Assembly: GCA_002325245.1 (NCBI GenBank)
Contig: DCRR01000016.1
Span: forward strand, 1 to 62,421
From: Microbacteriaceae bacterium UBA1487
GTDB taxonomy: Bacteria > Actinomycetota > Actinomycetes > Actinomycetales > Microbacteriaceae
Reading direction: 5' to 3'
Length of the DNA: 62,421 bases
Part shown: piece after piece, positions 29,145-37,904 of the stretch
How positions within the stretch are numbered: position 1 is the first letter of the stretch
How the letters are laid out: every line of letters starts with the position of its first letter
Notes under the pieces: generated by a model
The model's input: only the letters and a program-made list of their open reading frames with translations
The model's database searches: none
Told to the model about the DNA's origin: nothing
Program-made: the position numbers and the translations under genes

Positions 29145-30406
29145 GCCTGGCCACCATCCCCGAGGCGGTGGCGGCGCTGCGCGCCGGCCGCCCGATCATC
29201 GTCGCCGACGATGAGGGCCGCGAGAACGAGGGCGACGTTATCCTCGCCGCGGAGAGCGCCAGCCAGGAGTGGGTCGCCTGGATGGTCAAGAACTCCTCCG
29301 GCTTCATCTGCGCCCCGATGACGAACGAGATCGCCGACGCGCTGAACCTGCCACCGATGGTCAGCATGAACGAGGATCCGCGCGGCACCGCCTACACGGT
29401 GAGCGTGGATGCGGCGGACCGGCTCAGCACCGGCATCAGCGCGGGAGACCGCGCCCACACCCTGCGCGTGCTGGCGAACCCGGATTCGACGCCGGCGAGC
29501 GTGCTGCGCCCCGGCCACATCCTGCCGCTGCGCGCCGTGGACGGCGGCGTGCGCGAGCGCGACGGCCACACCGAAGCCGCCGTCGACCTGATGAGGCTCG
29601 CCGGGCTGCGCCCGGTCGGCGCGATCTCGGAGATCGTCGACGAGGACGGCGAGATGATGCGCCTGCCGAACCTGATCCGGCTCGGCGAGCGCGAGGGCGT
29701 GCCGGTCATCACGATCGAGGATCTCATCCGGTTCCTGGAGGAGCAGCGCTGCGAGGGCGATCCGGAGGCGATCCCCGAGATCCCGGAGACCTCTCGCGTC
29801 GACTTCGAGGTGGAGACGACGATCCCCACCACGCACGGCGCGTTCCGGGTGCGGGCCTACCGCGACCGCTCGACCGGCGCCGACCACGTCGCGTGGATCT
29901 CCGGCGATCCCGCCGTCAGTGACTCCCCGCCGCTCGTGCGGATCCACTCCGAGTGCCTGACCGGTGAGGCGTTCGGCTCGCTCAAGTGCGAGTGCGGCCC
30001 GCAGCTGCAGGCCTCCCTCGAGCGCGTCGAGGCGGAGGGTGGCGTTGTCGTGTACCTGCGCGGTCACGAGGGCCGCGGCATCGGCCTGGTGAACAAGCTC
30101 AAGGCCTACCGCCTGCAAGAGGGTGGGCTCGACACCCTCGACGCGAACGTGGCGCTCGGCCTTCCCGCCGACGCGCGCGACTACGGCGCCGCGACCGCGA
30201 TCCTGCACGACCTCGGCATCGACCGCGTGCGCCTGCTCAGCAACAACCCGGAGAAGGCCCGCCAGCTCGCCGAGCGCGGCGTCGAGGTCGCCGAACTGGT
30301 GCCGCTCGTCGTCGGCGTCGGTGCGCTCAACACCTCGTACCTCGACGTCAAGCGCGACCGCATGGGCCACTCGCTGCCCGCCCACCTCACGAACGGATTG
30401 GACTGA
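29141..30406 (+). CDS. ribBA: Bifunctional DHBP synthase/GTP cyclohydrolase II
   Basis: A 421-residue fusion that makes both riboflavin precursors. The RibB domain (1 to about 205) has DDEGRENEGD and the catalytic HTEAAVDLMRLAG. The RibA domain (about 210-421) has zinc cysteines in CLTGEAFGSLKCECG and the GTP motif RGHEGRGIGL. Both active sites look intact. Two bases separate its stop from the ribH ATG. Confidence 0.96.
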   Translation: MSLATIPEAVAALRAGRPIIVADDEGRENEGDVILAAESASQEWVAWMVKNSSGFICAPMTNEIADALNLPPMVSMNEDPRGTAYTVSVDAADRLSTGISAGDRAHTLRVLANPDSTPASVLRPGHILPLRAVDGGVRERDGHTEAAVDLMRLAGLRPVGAISEIVDEDGEMMRLPNLIRLGEREGVPVITIEDLIRFLEEQRCEGDPEAIPEIPETSRVDFEVETTIPTTHGAFRVRAYRDRSTGADHVAWISGDPAVSDSPPLVRIHSECLTGEAFGSLKCECGPQLQASLERVEAEGGVVVYLRGHEGRGIGLVNKLKAYRLQEGGLDTLDANVALGLPADARDYGAATAILHDLGIDRVRLLSNNPEKARQLAERGVEVAELVPLVVGVGALNTSYLDVKRDRMGHSLPAHLTNGLD

Positions 30407-30408
30407 TC

Positions 30409-30891
30409 ATGGCCGGACACGGCGCCCCCTCCCTCGCAACCTCGGCGATCCCGGACGCGACCGGGCTGAAGGTGACGATCGTCTCGGGCCTGTGGCACCA
30501 CGCGATCGCCGACGGACTGCTCGCGGGCGCGCACCGCGTGCTCGCCGCCGCGAACGCCGACGTGACCGAGGTGCGCGTGCCCGGCAGCTTCGAGCTGCCG
30601 GTGGCGGCGAAGGTCGCCCTTGACGCGGGAGCGGATGCGGTGGTCGCTCTCGGCGTGATCATCCGCGGCGGCACCCCGCACTTCGAGTACGTGAGCGCCG
30701 CCGCCACGGACGGACTGACCCGGGTCGCACTCGACACCGGCAAGCCGGTCGGCTTCGGCGTGCTCACCCTCGACGACGAGCAGCAGGGTCTCGACCGAGC
30801 GGGCCTTGCCGGCTCGAAGGAGGACAAGGGCGCGGAGGCCGCGCACGCGGCGATCACGACCGCGCTGACGCTGCGCGAGCTGCGCGGCTGA
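30409..30891 (+). CDS. ribH: 6,7-dimethyl-8-ribityllumazine synthase
   Basis: A 160-residue lumazine synthase that condenses the pyrimidine and DHBP branches and usually forms an icosahedral or pentameric shell. Motifs are VRVPGSFELPVAAK, ALGVIIRGGTPHFEYV and the late FGVLTLDDEQQ. It is the last gene of the FMN-regulated operon, followed by a hairpin. No riboflavin transporter or RibF lies nearby. Confidence 0.96.
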   Translation: MAGHGAPSLATSAIPDATGLKVTIVSGLWHHAIADGLLAGAHRVLAAANADVTEVRVPGSFELPVAAKVALDAGADAVVALGVIIRGGTPHFEYVSAAATDGLTRVALDTGKPVGFGVLTLDDEQQGLDRAGLAGSKEDKGAEAAHAAITTALTLRELRG

Positions 30892-30900
30892 GCTGTTCGT

Positions 30901-30926
30901 CGAGCCGGGCGACACCGTCCGGCTCG
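30901..30926 (+). terminator. Terminator hairpin of the rib operon
   Basis: A perfect 8-bp stem (CGAGCCGG with CCGGCTCG) and 10-base loop lie ten bases after the ribH stop. No U tract follows. Confidence 0.6.
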
Positions 30927-30963
30927 ATGCGGTCGGCCGCGCATGTCGCGATTCACGGAGCAT

Positions 30964-31007
30964 CGCAACCTGGCGCAACCTCGTTGCAACCTCGCACCGC
31001 TTATCGT
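30964..31007 (+). promoter_or_regulatory. acs operator array and -10 box
   Basis: GCAAC occurs at 30965, 30975 and 30986; the second copy with GTTGC at 30983-30987 makes the dyad GCAAC-CTC-GTTGC. A -10 box TATCGT lies at 31002. The same three copies, dyad and -10 occur with identical spacing upstream of the aldehyde dehydrogenase gene. Confidence 0.7.
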
Positions 31008-31116
31008 TCCGGGCAGCGACAGTCGGCAGCGCGCGCCGTGTTCGCGCACCGCGAGCAGGAACCGCGCTCGAGTGCCGCACCGTCGTTTCGCGACAACACA
31101 AAGGAGTGTCCTCGAA

Positions 31117-33108
31117 ATGAATCAGATCGCGGTGCCCGCAGCTGCCGAGGCCCACGAACCGGCGCTGGAGAACCTCGCCCACGAACGGCGTCACTTCAAG
31201 CCCTCGGCGAGTTTCGCGGCGAGCGCGAACGTGACGGCAGCCGCGTACGTGGAAGCGGAGCAGGACCGGACCGCCTTCTGGGAAGACAAGGCCCGGCGCC
31301 TGACCTGGTCGACCCCGTGGACGCAGGCGCTGGACTGGAGCGATCCCCCGTTCGCGCGCTGGTTCGTGGGCGGTGAGCTGAATGTGGCGTACAACTGCCT
31401 GGATCGGCACGTCGAGGCGGGCCTCGGCGACCGCGTCGCGTACTACTTCGAGGGGGAGCCGGGGGATACGCGAACGATCACCTATCGCGCCTTGAAGGAC
31501 GCGGTGTGTCAAGCCGCGAACACGTTGACCGAACTCGGTGTGCAGGCCGGTGATCGGGTGGCGATCTACATGCCCATGATCATCGAAGCTGTCGTCGCGA
31601 TGCTCGCGTGCGCCCGGATCGGCGCGCCGCACACGGTCGTCTTCGGCGGCTTCTCCGCCGACGCGCTGCGTGCTCGGATCCTTGACTGCGACGCCCGCGT
31701 CGTCATCACTGCTGACGGAGGTTTCCGCAAGGGAACCGCGACTGCGCTGAAGCCGGCGGTCGATGAGGCTTTGCGGGACTGCCCCGAGGTCCGCACCGTG
31801 CTGGTCGTCCGGCGCACCGGCCAGGAGGTTGCGTGGTCCGAGGGCCGCGATCTCTGGTGGCACGACACCGTCGAGACGGCGAGCATCGACCACGCGCCGA
31901 AGTCGTTCGACGCGGAGCACCCGCTGTACGTGATGTACACCTCCGGAACGACGGGTCGCCCGAAAGGAATCCTGCACACCTCCGGCGGGTACCTCACCGG
32001 CTGCTCCTTCACGCATTGGGCAGTGTTCGACGTCAAACCGGAGACCGACGTCTTCTGGACCGCGGCTGACATCGGATGGGTCACCGGCCACAGCTACATC
32101 GTGTATGGGCCGCTCTCGAACGCGACCACCTCGGTGATCTACGAGGGGACGCCGGACACCCCTCACCGCGGCCGCTGGTGGGAGATCGTCGACAAGTACG
32201 GCGTGACGGTCATGCAGTGCGCGCCGACCGCGATCCGCACTTTCATGAAGTGGGGCTCGGCGATTCCCGACAGCTACGATCTGCGAACTCTGCGCGTGAT
32301 CGGTTCGGTCGGCGAGTCCATCAATCCCGAAGCGTACATGTGGTACCGAGAGCACATCGGCCGCGATCGCGCTCCCGTCGTCGACACCTGGTGGCAGACG
32401 GAGACCGGCTCCGCGATGATCAGCCCCCTGCCCGGCGTCACCGTCGGGAAGCCGGGGGCAGCGATGAGGGCGCTGCCCGGCATCGACGTCGATGTCGTCG
32501 ACGACGACGGGAACTCCGTGCCGAACGGGTCCGGCGGCTACCTGGTCGTCACCAGCCCCTGGCCATCGATGCTTCGCACCATCTGGGGCGATGACGACCG
32601 TTTCGTGGACACGTACTGGTCTCGATTCCCAGGTCGATACTTCGCCGGGGACGGAGCCAAAAGGGATGAGGACGGCGATATCTGGTTGCTGGGCCGCGTC
32701 GATGACGTGATGAACGTCTCCGGCCACCGGCTGTCCACGACGGAGATCGAGTCGGCACTCGTTGCCGACCACAAGGTCGCCGAAGCCGCCGTGGTGGGAG
32801 TGTCGGACCCGTTGAGCGGCCAGGCGGTGGTGGCGTTCGTCGTTCTTCGAAGCGAAGCGGGCGACGGCGGCGAGCACATCGTGCGCGAGCTGCGAACCCA
32901 CGTCGCGAAAGAGATCGGCAAGATCGCTCAGCCGCAACGGATCATGGTGGTCGCCGAACTGCCCAAGACCCGATCCGGAAAGATCATGCGGCGACTCCTC
33001 CGCGATGTGGCCGAGAACCGCCCCGTTGGCGACGTCACCACACTCGCCGACGCCTCGGTGATGGACCGCATCCGCGGCGGCATCGCGACCGGCATGCACG
33101 ATGACTGA
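31117..33108 (+). CDS. acs: Acetyl-CoA synthetase (acetate-CoA ligase)
   Basis: A 663-residue AMP-forming ligase that activates acetate, and perhaps propionate, in two steps via acyl-AMP. The N-terminal ACAS domain is present, then the P-loop YTSGTTGRPKG, WWQTETG in the acyl/AMP pocket, GYLVVTSPWPSMLRTIWGDD-type sequence, and the C-terminal PKTRSGKIMRR whose lysine is the usual acetylation site. The ATG at 31117 follows AAAGGAG by about ten bases. Its last eight bases overlap an adenylate kinase gene, so AMP removal is coupled to AMP production. Confidence 0.94.
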   Translation: MNQIAVPAAAEAHEPALENLAHERRHFKPSASFAASANVTAAAYVEAEQDRTAFWEDKARRLTWSTPWTQALDWSDPPFARWFVGGELNVAYNCLDRHVEAGLGDRVAYYFEGEPGDTRTITYRALKDAVCQAANTLTELGVQAGDRVAIYMPMIIEAVVAMLACARIGAPHTVVFGGFSADALRARILDCDARVVITADGGFRKGTATALKPAVDEALRDCPEVRTVLVVRRTGQEVAWSEGRDLWWHDTVETASIDHAPKSFDAEHPLYVMYTSGTTGRPKGILHTSGGYLTGCSFTHWAVFDVKPETDVFWTAADIGWVTGHSYIVYGPLSNATTSVIYEGTPDTPHRGRWWEIVDKYGVTVMQCAPTAIRTFMKWGSAIPDSYDLRTLRVIGSVGESINPEAYMWYREHIGRDRAPVVDTWWQTETGSAMISPLPGVTVGKPGAAMRALPGIDVDVVDDDGNSVPNGSGGYLVVTSPWPSMLRTIWGDDDRFVDTYWSRFPGRYFAGDGAKRDEDGDIWLLGRVDDVMNVSGHRLSTTEIESALVADHKVAEAAVVGVSDPLSGQAVVAFVVLRSEAGDGGEHIVRELRTHVAKEIGKIAQPQRIMVVAELPKTRSGKIMRRLLRDVAENRPVGDVTTLADASVMDRIRGGIATGMHDD

Positions 33109-33730
33109 GCTCGACGCACGTGAGGCGGTGTCCGTTCGAGTCGGGCACGCGCGGGCGAATCGGATCCTCCTGATGGGCCCGCCCGGCGTGGGCAAGGGAA
33201 CCCAGGCTCAACTGCTCGCCAGATCGACGGGGCTGAGCGCGATCTCGACGGGCGACATTTTTCGCGCACACATCAAGGACGGCACTCCGCTCGGGACTGA
33301 GGTGCGCGCGTTGATCGCCCGCGGCCGACTCGTCCCCGACTCGATCAGCAACGCGATGGTTCGGGATCGGCTCGGCAGACCCGACGTCGAGTCCGGCTTC
33401 ATTCTCGACGGCTACCCGCGAACTCCGGACCAGATCCATGAACTCGATCGCATCCTGGTTGCGCAGGGACGGCGGGTCGACGCGGTCGTGCTGCTGTCAG
33501 CGCCGACCGCGGAGCTCTTTCGACGTCTGAGCGCCCGCGCAGATGCGGAGGGTCGCGCCGATGACACACCGGACGTCATTCGATCACGTCTGGATCTGTA
33601 CGAACGCGAGACAGAAGCCTTGGCTCGGTGCTACGAAGACCGCAAGATTCTCGTGAGGATCTCGGGACTGGGTGAAGCCAGCGATGTCGCAGCTCACGTA
33701 GCGGCGGCGGTCGGAGCGCCAGCACCGTGA
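33101..33730 (+). CDS. adk: Adenylate kinase, short-LID type, coupled to acs
   Basis: A 209-residue nucleoside monophosphate kinase (AMP + ATP to 2 ADP). Motifs are P-loop GPPGVGKGTQAQ, AMP-site STGDIFRAHI, DGYPRTPDQ, and a short lid with RADDTPDVIRSRLDLY instead of the long zinc lid. The N-terminal 20 residues before the P-loop are an extra tail. It begins inside the end of acs, so it probably serves to recycle AMP from that reaction and is likely a paralogue of the housekeeping adk, which normally sits in the secY-infA region (not visible here). Confidence 0.9.
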   Translation: MTELDAREAVSVRVGHARANRILLMGPPGVGKGTQAQLLARSTGLSAISTGDIFRAHIKDGTPLGTEVRALIARGRLVPDSISNAMVRDRLGRPDVESGFILDGYPRTPDQIHELDRILVAQGRRVDAVVLLSAPTAELFRRLSARADAEGRADDTPDVIRSRLDLYERETEALARCYEDRKILVRISGLGEASDVAAHVAAAVGAPAP

Positions 33731-33866
33731 CCTCGATGTCCCGTGCCCGCTCGTCGAAACTTGACGCATCGAACCGGTTCGGCGCCCGGAGCGCCGGCGA
33801 GCGCCGACCGGACCTGCGGTGGGGCGGCGTCGCGATCGAGTCTGGTATCGTTCGGCGCGCCGACCA

Positions 33867-35189
33867 ATGATGATCGGAGGGACGGACATCGCCAAGTCAG
33901 GAAGTCATCATCTCTCGCGGGAGATCGAGCTGTCTCACGCCGGTGTCACCGGCGGAGTCCCCCGAGGTTCTGGCGTGCGGAACCTTGTCGAAGAGTCCTG
34001 GAATCGGTCGCTTCGACGTCGCCTTGACCCGGACCAGCCGCCGACCGGACTCGAGTTCGATCACGATGAGCTCCTCGACTACCGCGATGCGCACCCCTTG
34101 GCCCGTGCTCTGCCGACGATTCAGAGACTGCTGACCCGGCACACGATCGACGCGAGCCTGATTGTGGCGATCGGCGACCAGGACGGTCGACTGCTCTGGA
34201 TCGACGGCGACCGCGTGATGCGACGCAAGGCCGAGGAGATGCTCTTCGTTGAAGGCGCCAACTGGTCGGAGCCGGCCATGGGAACGAACGCTCCGGGAAC
34301 AGCGCTCGAGCTGGATCGCCCGATCCAGATCCGTCGCGCCGAGCACTTCAATCGGATCGTCCACCCCTGGAGCTGCACCGCCGTCCCGGTGCATGATCCG
34401 ATTTCTCGAGCCCTGCTCGGAGTGATCGACATCACCGGCGGAGACGCCGCGGCCGATCCGGCGACGCTGCCGCTGGTCGAGGCGACCGTTGCCGCCGTCG
34501 AAGCCGAACTTCACGTGCGACGTCTCGGCGAACGTCACGTCGCGCCGAGCCCGTCGTCCTCTCGAACCGTGCGGCAACCCGCCGGAAACACCCGCCTGTC
34601 GGTCTTGGGCACCGATGTCGGCTACCTGGACGTCGCGTCGCGACGAGTCGACGTGAGCATGCGGCACGCCGAGATCTTGACGATCCTCGCGTGGCATCCG
34701 GATGGGCTCTCGGCCGAAAAACTGGCAACGCTCGTCTACGGACCGCACGGCCGTCCAGCCACCCTGCGAGCGGAAATGGTTCGGCTGCGCAAAGCCCTCG
34801 AACGAGTGAGCCCCCGACTGCTGGCGGCATCTCGGCCGTACCGACTCGACGGTGTCCTCGATCTCGACGCGCGCAAAGTTCTGGACTTCCTCGAGCGGGG
34901 TGCGCATCGCGTCGCCTTGAGCGCCTACAGCGGCACGCTGCTTCCGAGCTCCGTCGCTCCGGGCGTCGTCCGCATCCGCGACGAGGTGCAGCAGCGACTC
35001 CGGGATGCGCTCCTCACCGGGGCTTCGGCCGACACTCTCCTTGAGTACGCCCGTCGGGATGAGGCCACTTACGATCTGGAGGTCTGGCGAGCTTGCCTGA
35101 CGCTCATGCCGGTCAAGTCTCCGAAGCGCGGCGCGATCGTCGCGCACATCGAGAGAGTCGAGTCGGAGTTGGGCGTGCAGCGCGGATAG
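33867..35189 (+). CDS. GAF-domain transcriptional regulator with winged-helix C-terminus
   Basis: A 440-residue regulator. Residues about 25-220 match the sensory half of AcoR-type activators: VEESWNRSLRR, then WSEPAMGTNAPGTALEL and HPWSCTAVPVHDPISRALLGVIDITGG. The usual AAA+ and Fis domains are absent. Instead residues about 260-350 look like an OmpR/BTAD-type winged helix (HAEILTILAWHPDGLSAEKL, VRLRKALERVSPRL), followed by a helical tail. It sits between acs-adk and the aldehyde dehydrogenase gene and is the likely binder of the shared GCAAC array. The ATG at 33867 (ATGATG) was chosen; a -10 TATCGT lies 15 bases upstream. Confidence 0.85.
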   Translation: MMIGGTDIAKSGSHHLSREIELSHAGVTGGVPRGSGVRNLVEESWNRSLRRRLDPDQPPTGLEFDHDELLDYRDAHPLARALPTIQRLLTRHTIDASLIVAIGDQDGRLLWIDGDRVMRRKAEEMLFVEGANWSEPAMGTNAPGTALELDRPIQIRRAEHFNRIVHPWSCTAVPVHDPISRALLGVIDITGGDAAADPATLPLVEATVAAVEAELHVRRLGERHVAPSPSSSRTVRQPAGNTRLSVLGTDVGYLDVASRRVDVSMRHAEILTILAWHPDGLSAEKLATLVYGPHGRPATLRAEMVRLRKALERVSPRLLAASRPYRLDGVLDLDARKVLDFLERGAHRVALSAYSGTLLPSSVAPGVVRIRDEVQQRLRDALLTGASADTLLEYARRDEATYDLEVWRACLTLMPVKSPKRGAIVAHIERVESELGVQRG

Positions 35190-35300
35190 CGATGCGTCAC
35201 GGCGAGGTGCGGCGCGCGCGGAGGGAACCAGCGCGGACACGGCCCCGCCATGAACCCATCCTCCGGGAGGAGAAGACGCAACGACGCTCTGAGCGAATCA

Positions 35301-35344
35301 CGCAACTTCATGCAACTCAGTTGCAACGTCCGGCCGCCTAGGTT
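35301..35344 (+). promoter_or_regulatory. Aldehyde dehydrogenase operator array and -10 box
   Basis: GCAAC occurs at 35302, 35312 and 35323; the last two form the perfect dyad TGCAAC-TCA-GTTGCA at 35311-35325. The -10 box TAGGTT begins at 35339. Spacing (10, 11, then 16 to the -10) is the same as at acs. Confidence 0.7.
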
Positions 35345-35400
35345 CAGATTCGAGGCCGCACTCTGACCTCCTAGACAACGTCGTCGAACTGGAGTTGCAC

Positions 35401-36924
35401 ATGACCATCTACGCCGCACCCGGAACCAAGGATGCGAACGTCACTTTCAAGCCACGCTACGAGAACTGGATCGGGGGAGGCTGGGTCAAGCCGGTCAAGG
35501 GCCAGTACTTCGAGAACATCTCTCCCGTCACCGGCAAGGCCTTCACGGAGGTCGCCCGCGGTACCGCTGAAGACATCGAACTCGCGCTCGACGCCGCCCA
35601 CAAGGCGGCACCCTCCTGGGGCAAGACGAGCACGGCCGAACGCGCAGCGATCCTGAACAAGATCGCTGACGTCATCGATGCGAATCTCGAAATGCTCGCC
35701 GTCGCCGAGACCTGGGACAACGGCAAGCCAGTGCGTGAGCCGCTGAATGCGGATCTCCCCCTTGCCGCTGACCACTTCCGATACTTCGCCTCGGCAATCC
35801 GGGCGCAGGACGGCGACTTCGCCGAACTGGATCAGAACACGGTCGCGTACCAGTTCCATGAGCCGCTGGGCGTCGTCGGTCAGATCATCCCGTGGAACTT
35901 CCCGATTCTGATGGCGGTGTGGAAGCTGGCCCCGGCGCTGGCGGCCGGCAACACCGTCGTGCTGAAGCCCGCCGAGCAGACGCCCGCCTCGATTCTCGTG
36001 CTGATCGAGCTCATTGGCGACGTCCTTCCCCCGGGAGTCGTCAACGTCGTCAACGGCTTCGGTGTCGAAGCGGGCAAGCCGCTCGCGTCGAGTCCCCGCA
36101 TCCGAAAGATCGCGTTCACGGGCGAAACGACCACCGGTCGCCTCATCCTGCAGTACGCAAGCGCCAACATCATCCCGGCGACCCTGGAGTTGGGCGGCAA
36201 GAGCCCGAACATCTTCTTCTCAGACGTTGCGGAGAAGAACGATGCCTTCTATGACAAGTCGCAAGAAGGATTCGCGCTGTTCGCTTTCAACCAGGGCGAA
36301 GTCTGCACCTGCCCGAGCCGAGCACTCATCCAGAAGCCGATCTACGACTCCTTCCTCGGGGATGCGATCGAGCGCACCAAGAAGGCGGTCCAGGGCAACC
36401 CGCTCGACACGGACACGCAGGTCGGCGCCCAGGCGTCGAACGACCAGATGGAGAAGATCCTCAGCTACATCGACATCGGAAAGCAGGAGGGCGCGAAGGT
36501 CCTGCTCGGTGGCGAGAGGACCGACCTCGGCGGAGAACTGAGCGGCGGATACTACGTCCAGCCCACCATCTTCGAAGGGCACAACGCGATGCGGATCTTC
36601 CAGGAGGAGATCTTCGGCCCGGTCGTCGCGGTGACGAGCTTCACCGACTACGACGATGCCATCGCTCAGGCCAACGACACGCTCTATGGCCTTGGCGCGG
36701 GGGTATGGTCGCGCAACGGGAATGTGGCTTACCGGGCTGGCCGCGACCTTCAGGCCGGGCGTGTCTGGGTCAACAACTATCACGCCTACCCGGCCGGCGC
36801 AGCCTTCGGCGGCTACAAGAGCTCGGGAATCGGTCGCGAGAACAACAAACTGGCGTTGAGCCACTACCAGCAGACCAAGAATCTGCTGGTCTCGTACGAC
36901 GAGAACAAGCTGGGCTTCTTCTGA
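35401..36924 (+). CDS. NAD-dependent aldehyde dehydrogenase (acetaldehyde dehydrogenase type)
   Basis: A 507-residue aldehyde dehydrogenase of the AldA/ExaC/AcoD group, probably oxidising acetaldehyde to acetate with NAD. GQIIPWNFP binds the cofactor, LELGGKSPN holds the general-base glutamate, and FNQGEVCTCPSR the catalytic cysteine. EEIFGPVVAV and the C-terminal GGYKSSGIGREN are conserved. With acs it forms a path from acetaldehyde or ethanol to acetyl-CoA; no alcohol dehydrogenase is in the window. DUF779 follows, as in many actinobacteria (for example Rv0458-Rv0459, from memory). Confidence 0.94.
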   Translation: MTIYAAPGTKDANVTFKPRYENWIGGGWVKPVKGQYFENISPVTGKAFTEVARGTAEDIELALDAAHKAAPSWGKTSTAERAAILNKIADVIDANLEMLAVAETWDNGKPVREPLNADLPLAADHFRYFASAIRAQDGDFAELDQNTVAYQFHEPLGVVGQIIPWNFPILMAVWKLAPALAAGNTVVLKPAEQTPASILVLIELIGDVLPPGVVNVVNGFGVEAGKPLASSPRIRKIAFTGETTTGRLILQYASANIIPATLELGGKSPNIFFSDVAEKNDAFYDKSQEGFALFAFNQGEVCTCPSRALIQKPIYDSFLGDAIERTKKAVQGNPLDTDTQVGAQASNDQMEKILSYIDIGKQEGAKVLLGGERTDLGGELSGGYYVQPTIFEGHNAMRIFQEEIFGPVVAVTSFTDYDDAIAQANDTLYGLGAGVWSRNGNVAYRAGRDLQAGRVWVNNYHAYPAGAAFGGYKSSGIGRENNKLALSHYQQTKNLLVSYDENKLGFF

Positions 36925-36937
36925 GTCTGACTTCTCA

Positions 36938-36965
36938 GCCGGTCGCCCCACCTGGGGCGACCGGC
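36938..36965 (+). terminator. Strong intercistronic hairpin after aldehyde dehydrogenase
   Basis: A perfect 12-bp stem (GCCGGTCGCCCC with GGGGCGACCGGC) and ACCT loop lie 14 bases after the stop. It probably reduces transcription into the DUF779 gene or protects the 3' end of the upstream message. Confidence 0.7.
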
Positions 36966-37071
36966 CTGCCCCGGGATGCGCTGCACTGCGCAGCAGTCCG
37001 GCGGGGCGCACCCCGCTCACGAGGAGGGTCGTGGGCGATCGAGCGAAAGACCCGCTGAGAAGGAGCAGATC

Positions 37072-37476
37072 ATGATCACCGCAACCGTTGAGGTCCCGGG
37101 CGAGACCAGGCCTCGCCTCGCCGCGACGTCCGAGGCCACGGAGCTGCTTCGCACGCTGTGGAGCCAACATGGCCCGCTGATGTTCCACCAGTCCGGGGGA
37201 TGCTGCGATGGCAGTTCTCCGATGTGCTTCCCGGCGGGCGACTTCAGCACGTCGCCCAATGACATCCTGCTCGGCATCCTGAACATCTCCTCGAACGAGC
37301 ACGTCCAGTCGGTCGAGTTCTGGATGTCACGAGAGCAGTTCGAGTATTGGAGCCACACCTTTCTCACGATCGACGTCGTCAAGGGTCGCGGCAGCGGCTT
37401 CTCCCTCGAAGGCCCCGAAGGCGTGCGCTTCCTCATCCGTTCGACGATGCTGGGAACGGTCGCGCCGTTCGCGTAG
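37072..37476 (+). CDS. DUF779 family protein
   Basis: A 134-residue protein of unknown biochemical function that travels with ExaC-type aldehyde dehydrogenases. The cysteine-rich stretch QSGGCCDGSSPMCFPAGDF around residues 44-62 suggests metal binding. The rest is beta-rich with the conserved FWMSREQFEYWSHT. The ATG at 37072 follows AAGGAG. It probably assists or matures the dehydrogenase or detoxifies a by-product; this is guilt by association only. Confidence 0.88.
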   Translation: MITATVEVPGETRPRLAATSEATELLRTLWSQHGPLMFHQSGGCCDGSSPMCFPAGDFSTSPNDILLGILNISSNEHVQSVEFWMSREQFEYWSHTFLTIDVVKGRGSGFSLEGPEGVRFLIRSTMLGTVAPFA

Positions 37477-37904
37477 CGATACCGGTCATCCCATCGGCTG
37501 CTGAGCACCTGAGCTGATCACGGCGCGCCTCCGAGCGGTGTGCGGAATCCGATGTCTCCCGCTTCCCGAAGGCCGTCACGGTCCACACTGACGCCCGACT
37601 GACGGTTCACGCGCGAACGCAACCCGATCGACAGCGACGGCGGAGGCCACTCGGTGCGCACGTCTCTCGCGATCGGATCGGATCGGATGGGATGGACGAT
37701 GGCCGGGCACGACGCCGCCGTCGGCCCGAACTGCCCCGACGCTGTGCGGCTAACGGGCGGGCGGAACAACGGCGTACACTCGTCGGGGCTGCCACTAGCG
37801 GCCCGAACACTCGCCTGCGATGACGCGCACCACGGAGCGTCCGCCGCACCCCGCGAACTCCGACTGGTCAGACGCGTTCCGCACAACTCTCGGAGTACTG
37901 CACA
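37477..37904. other. 428-base gene-free stretch before the MHS symporter
   Basis: I see no convincing gene on either strand. It holds a short GATCGG tandem run near 37674-37690 and a possible -10 box TACACT at 37775-37780, about 125 bases before the symporter start. The rest may be a long 5' leader; no known riboswitch pattern was recognised. Confidence 0.5.

Noticed and set aside
31117..33108. Start of acs at an upstream in-frame codon near 30943
   Set aside because: It would place the operator array and the -10 box inside the coding region and adds a low-complexity tail; the ATG at 31117 has AAAGGAG upstream.
27296..33195. Open frames of about 1000 codons antisense to the rib and acs genes
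   Set aside because: Composition is typical of reverse-frame artefacts, and both lie opposite clearly recognised enzymes.
37670..37700. GATCGG tandem run as a functional repeat or satellite
   Set aside because: Only about three short units followed by degenerate GATGG steps; no gene or structure is tied to it.
37518..37900. Minus-strand gene in the gap before the MHS symporter
   Set aside because: The open frame is a continuation of the shadow frame opposite the symporter; it has no ribosome site or recognisable domain.
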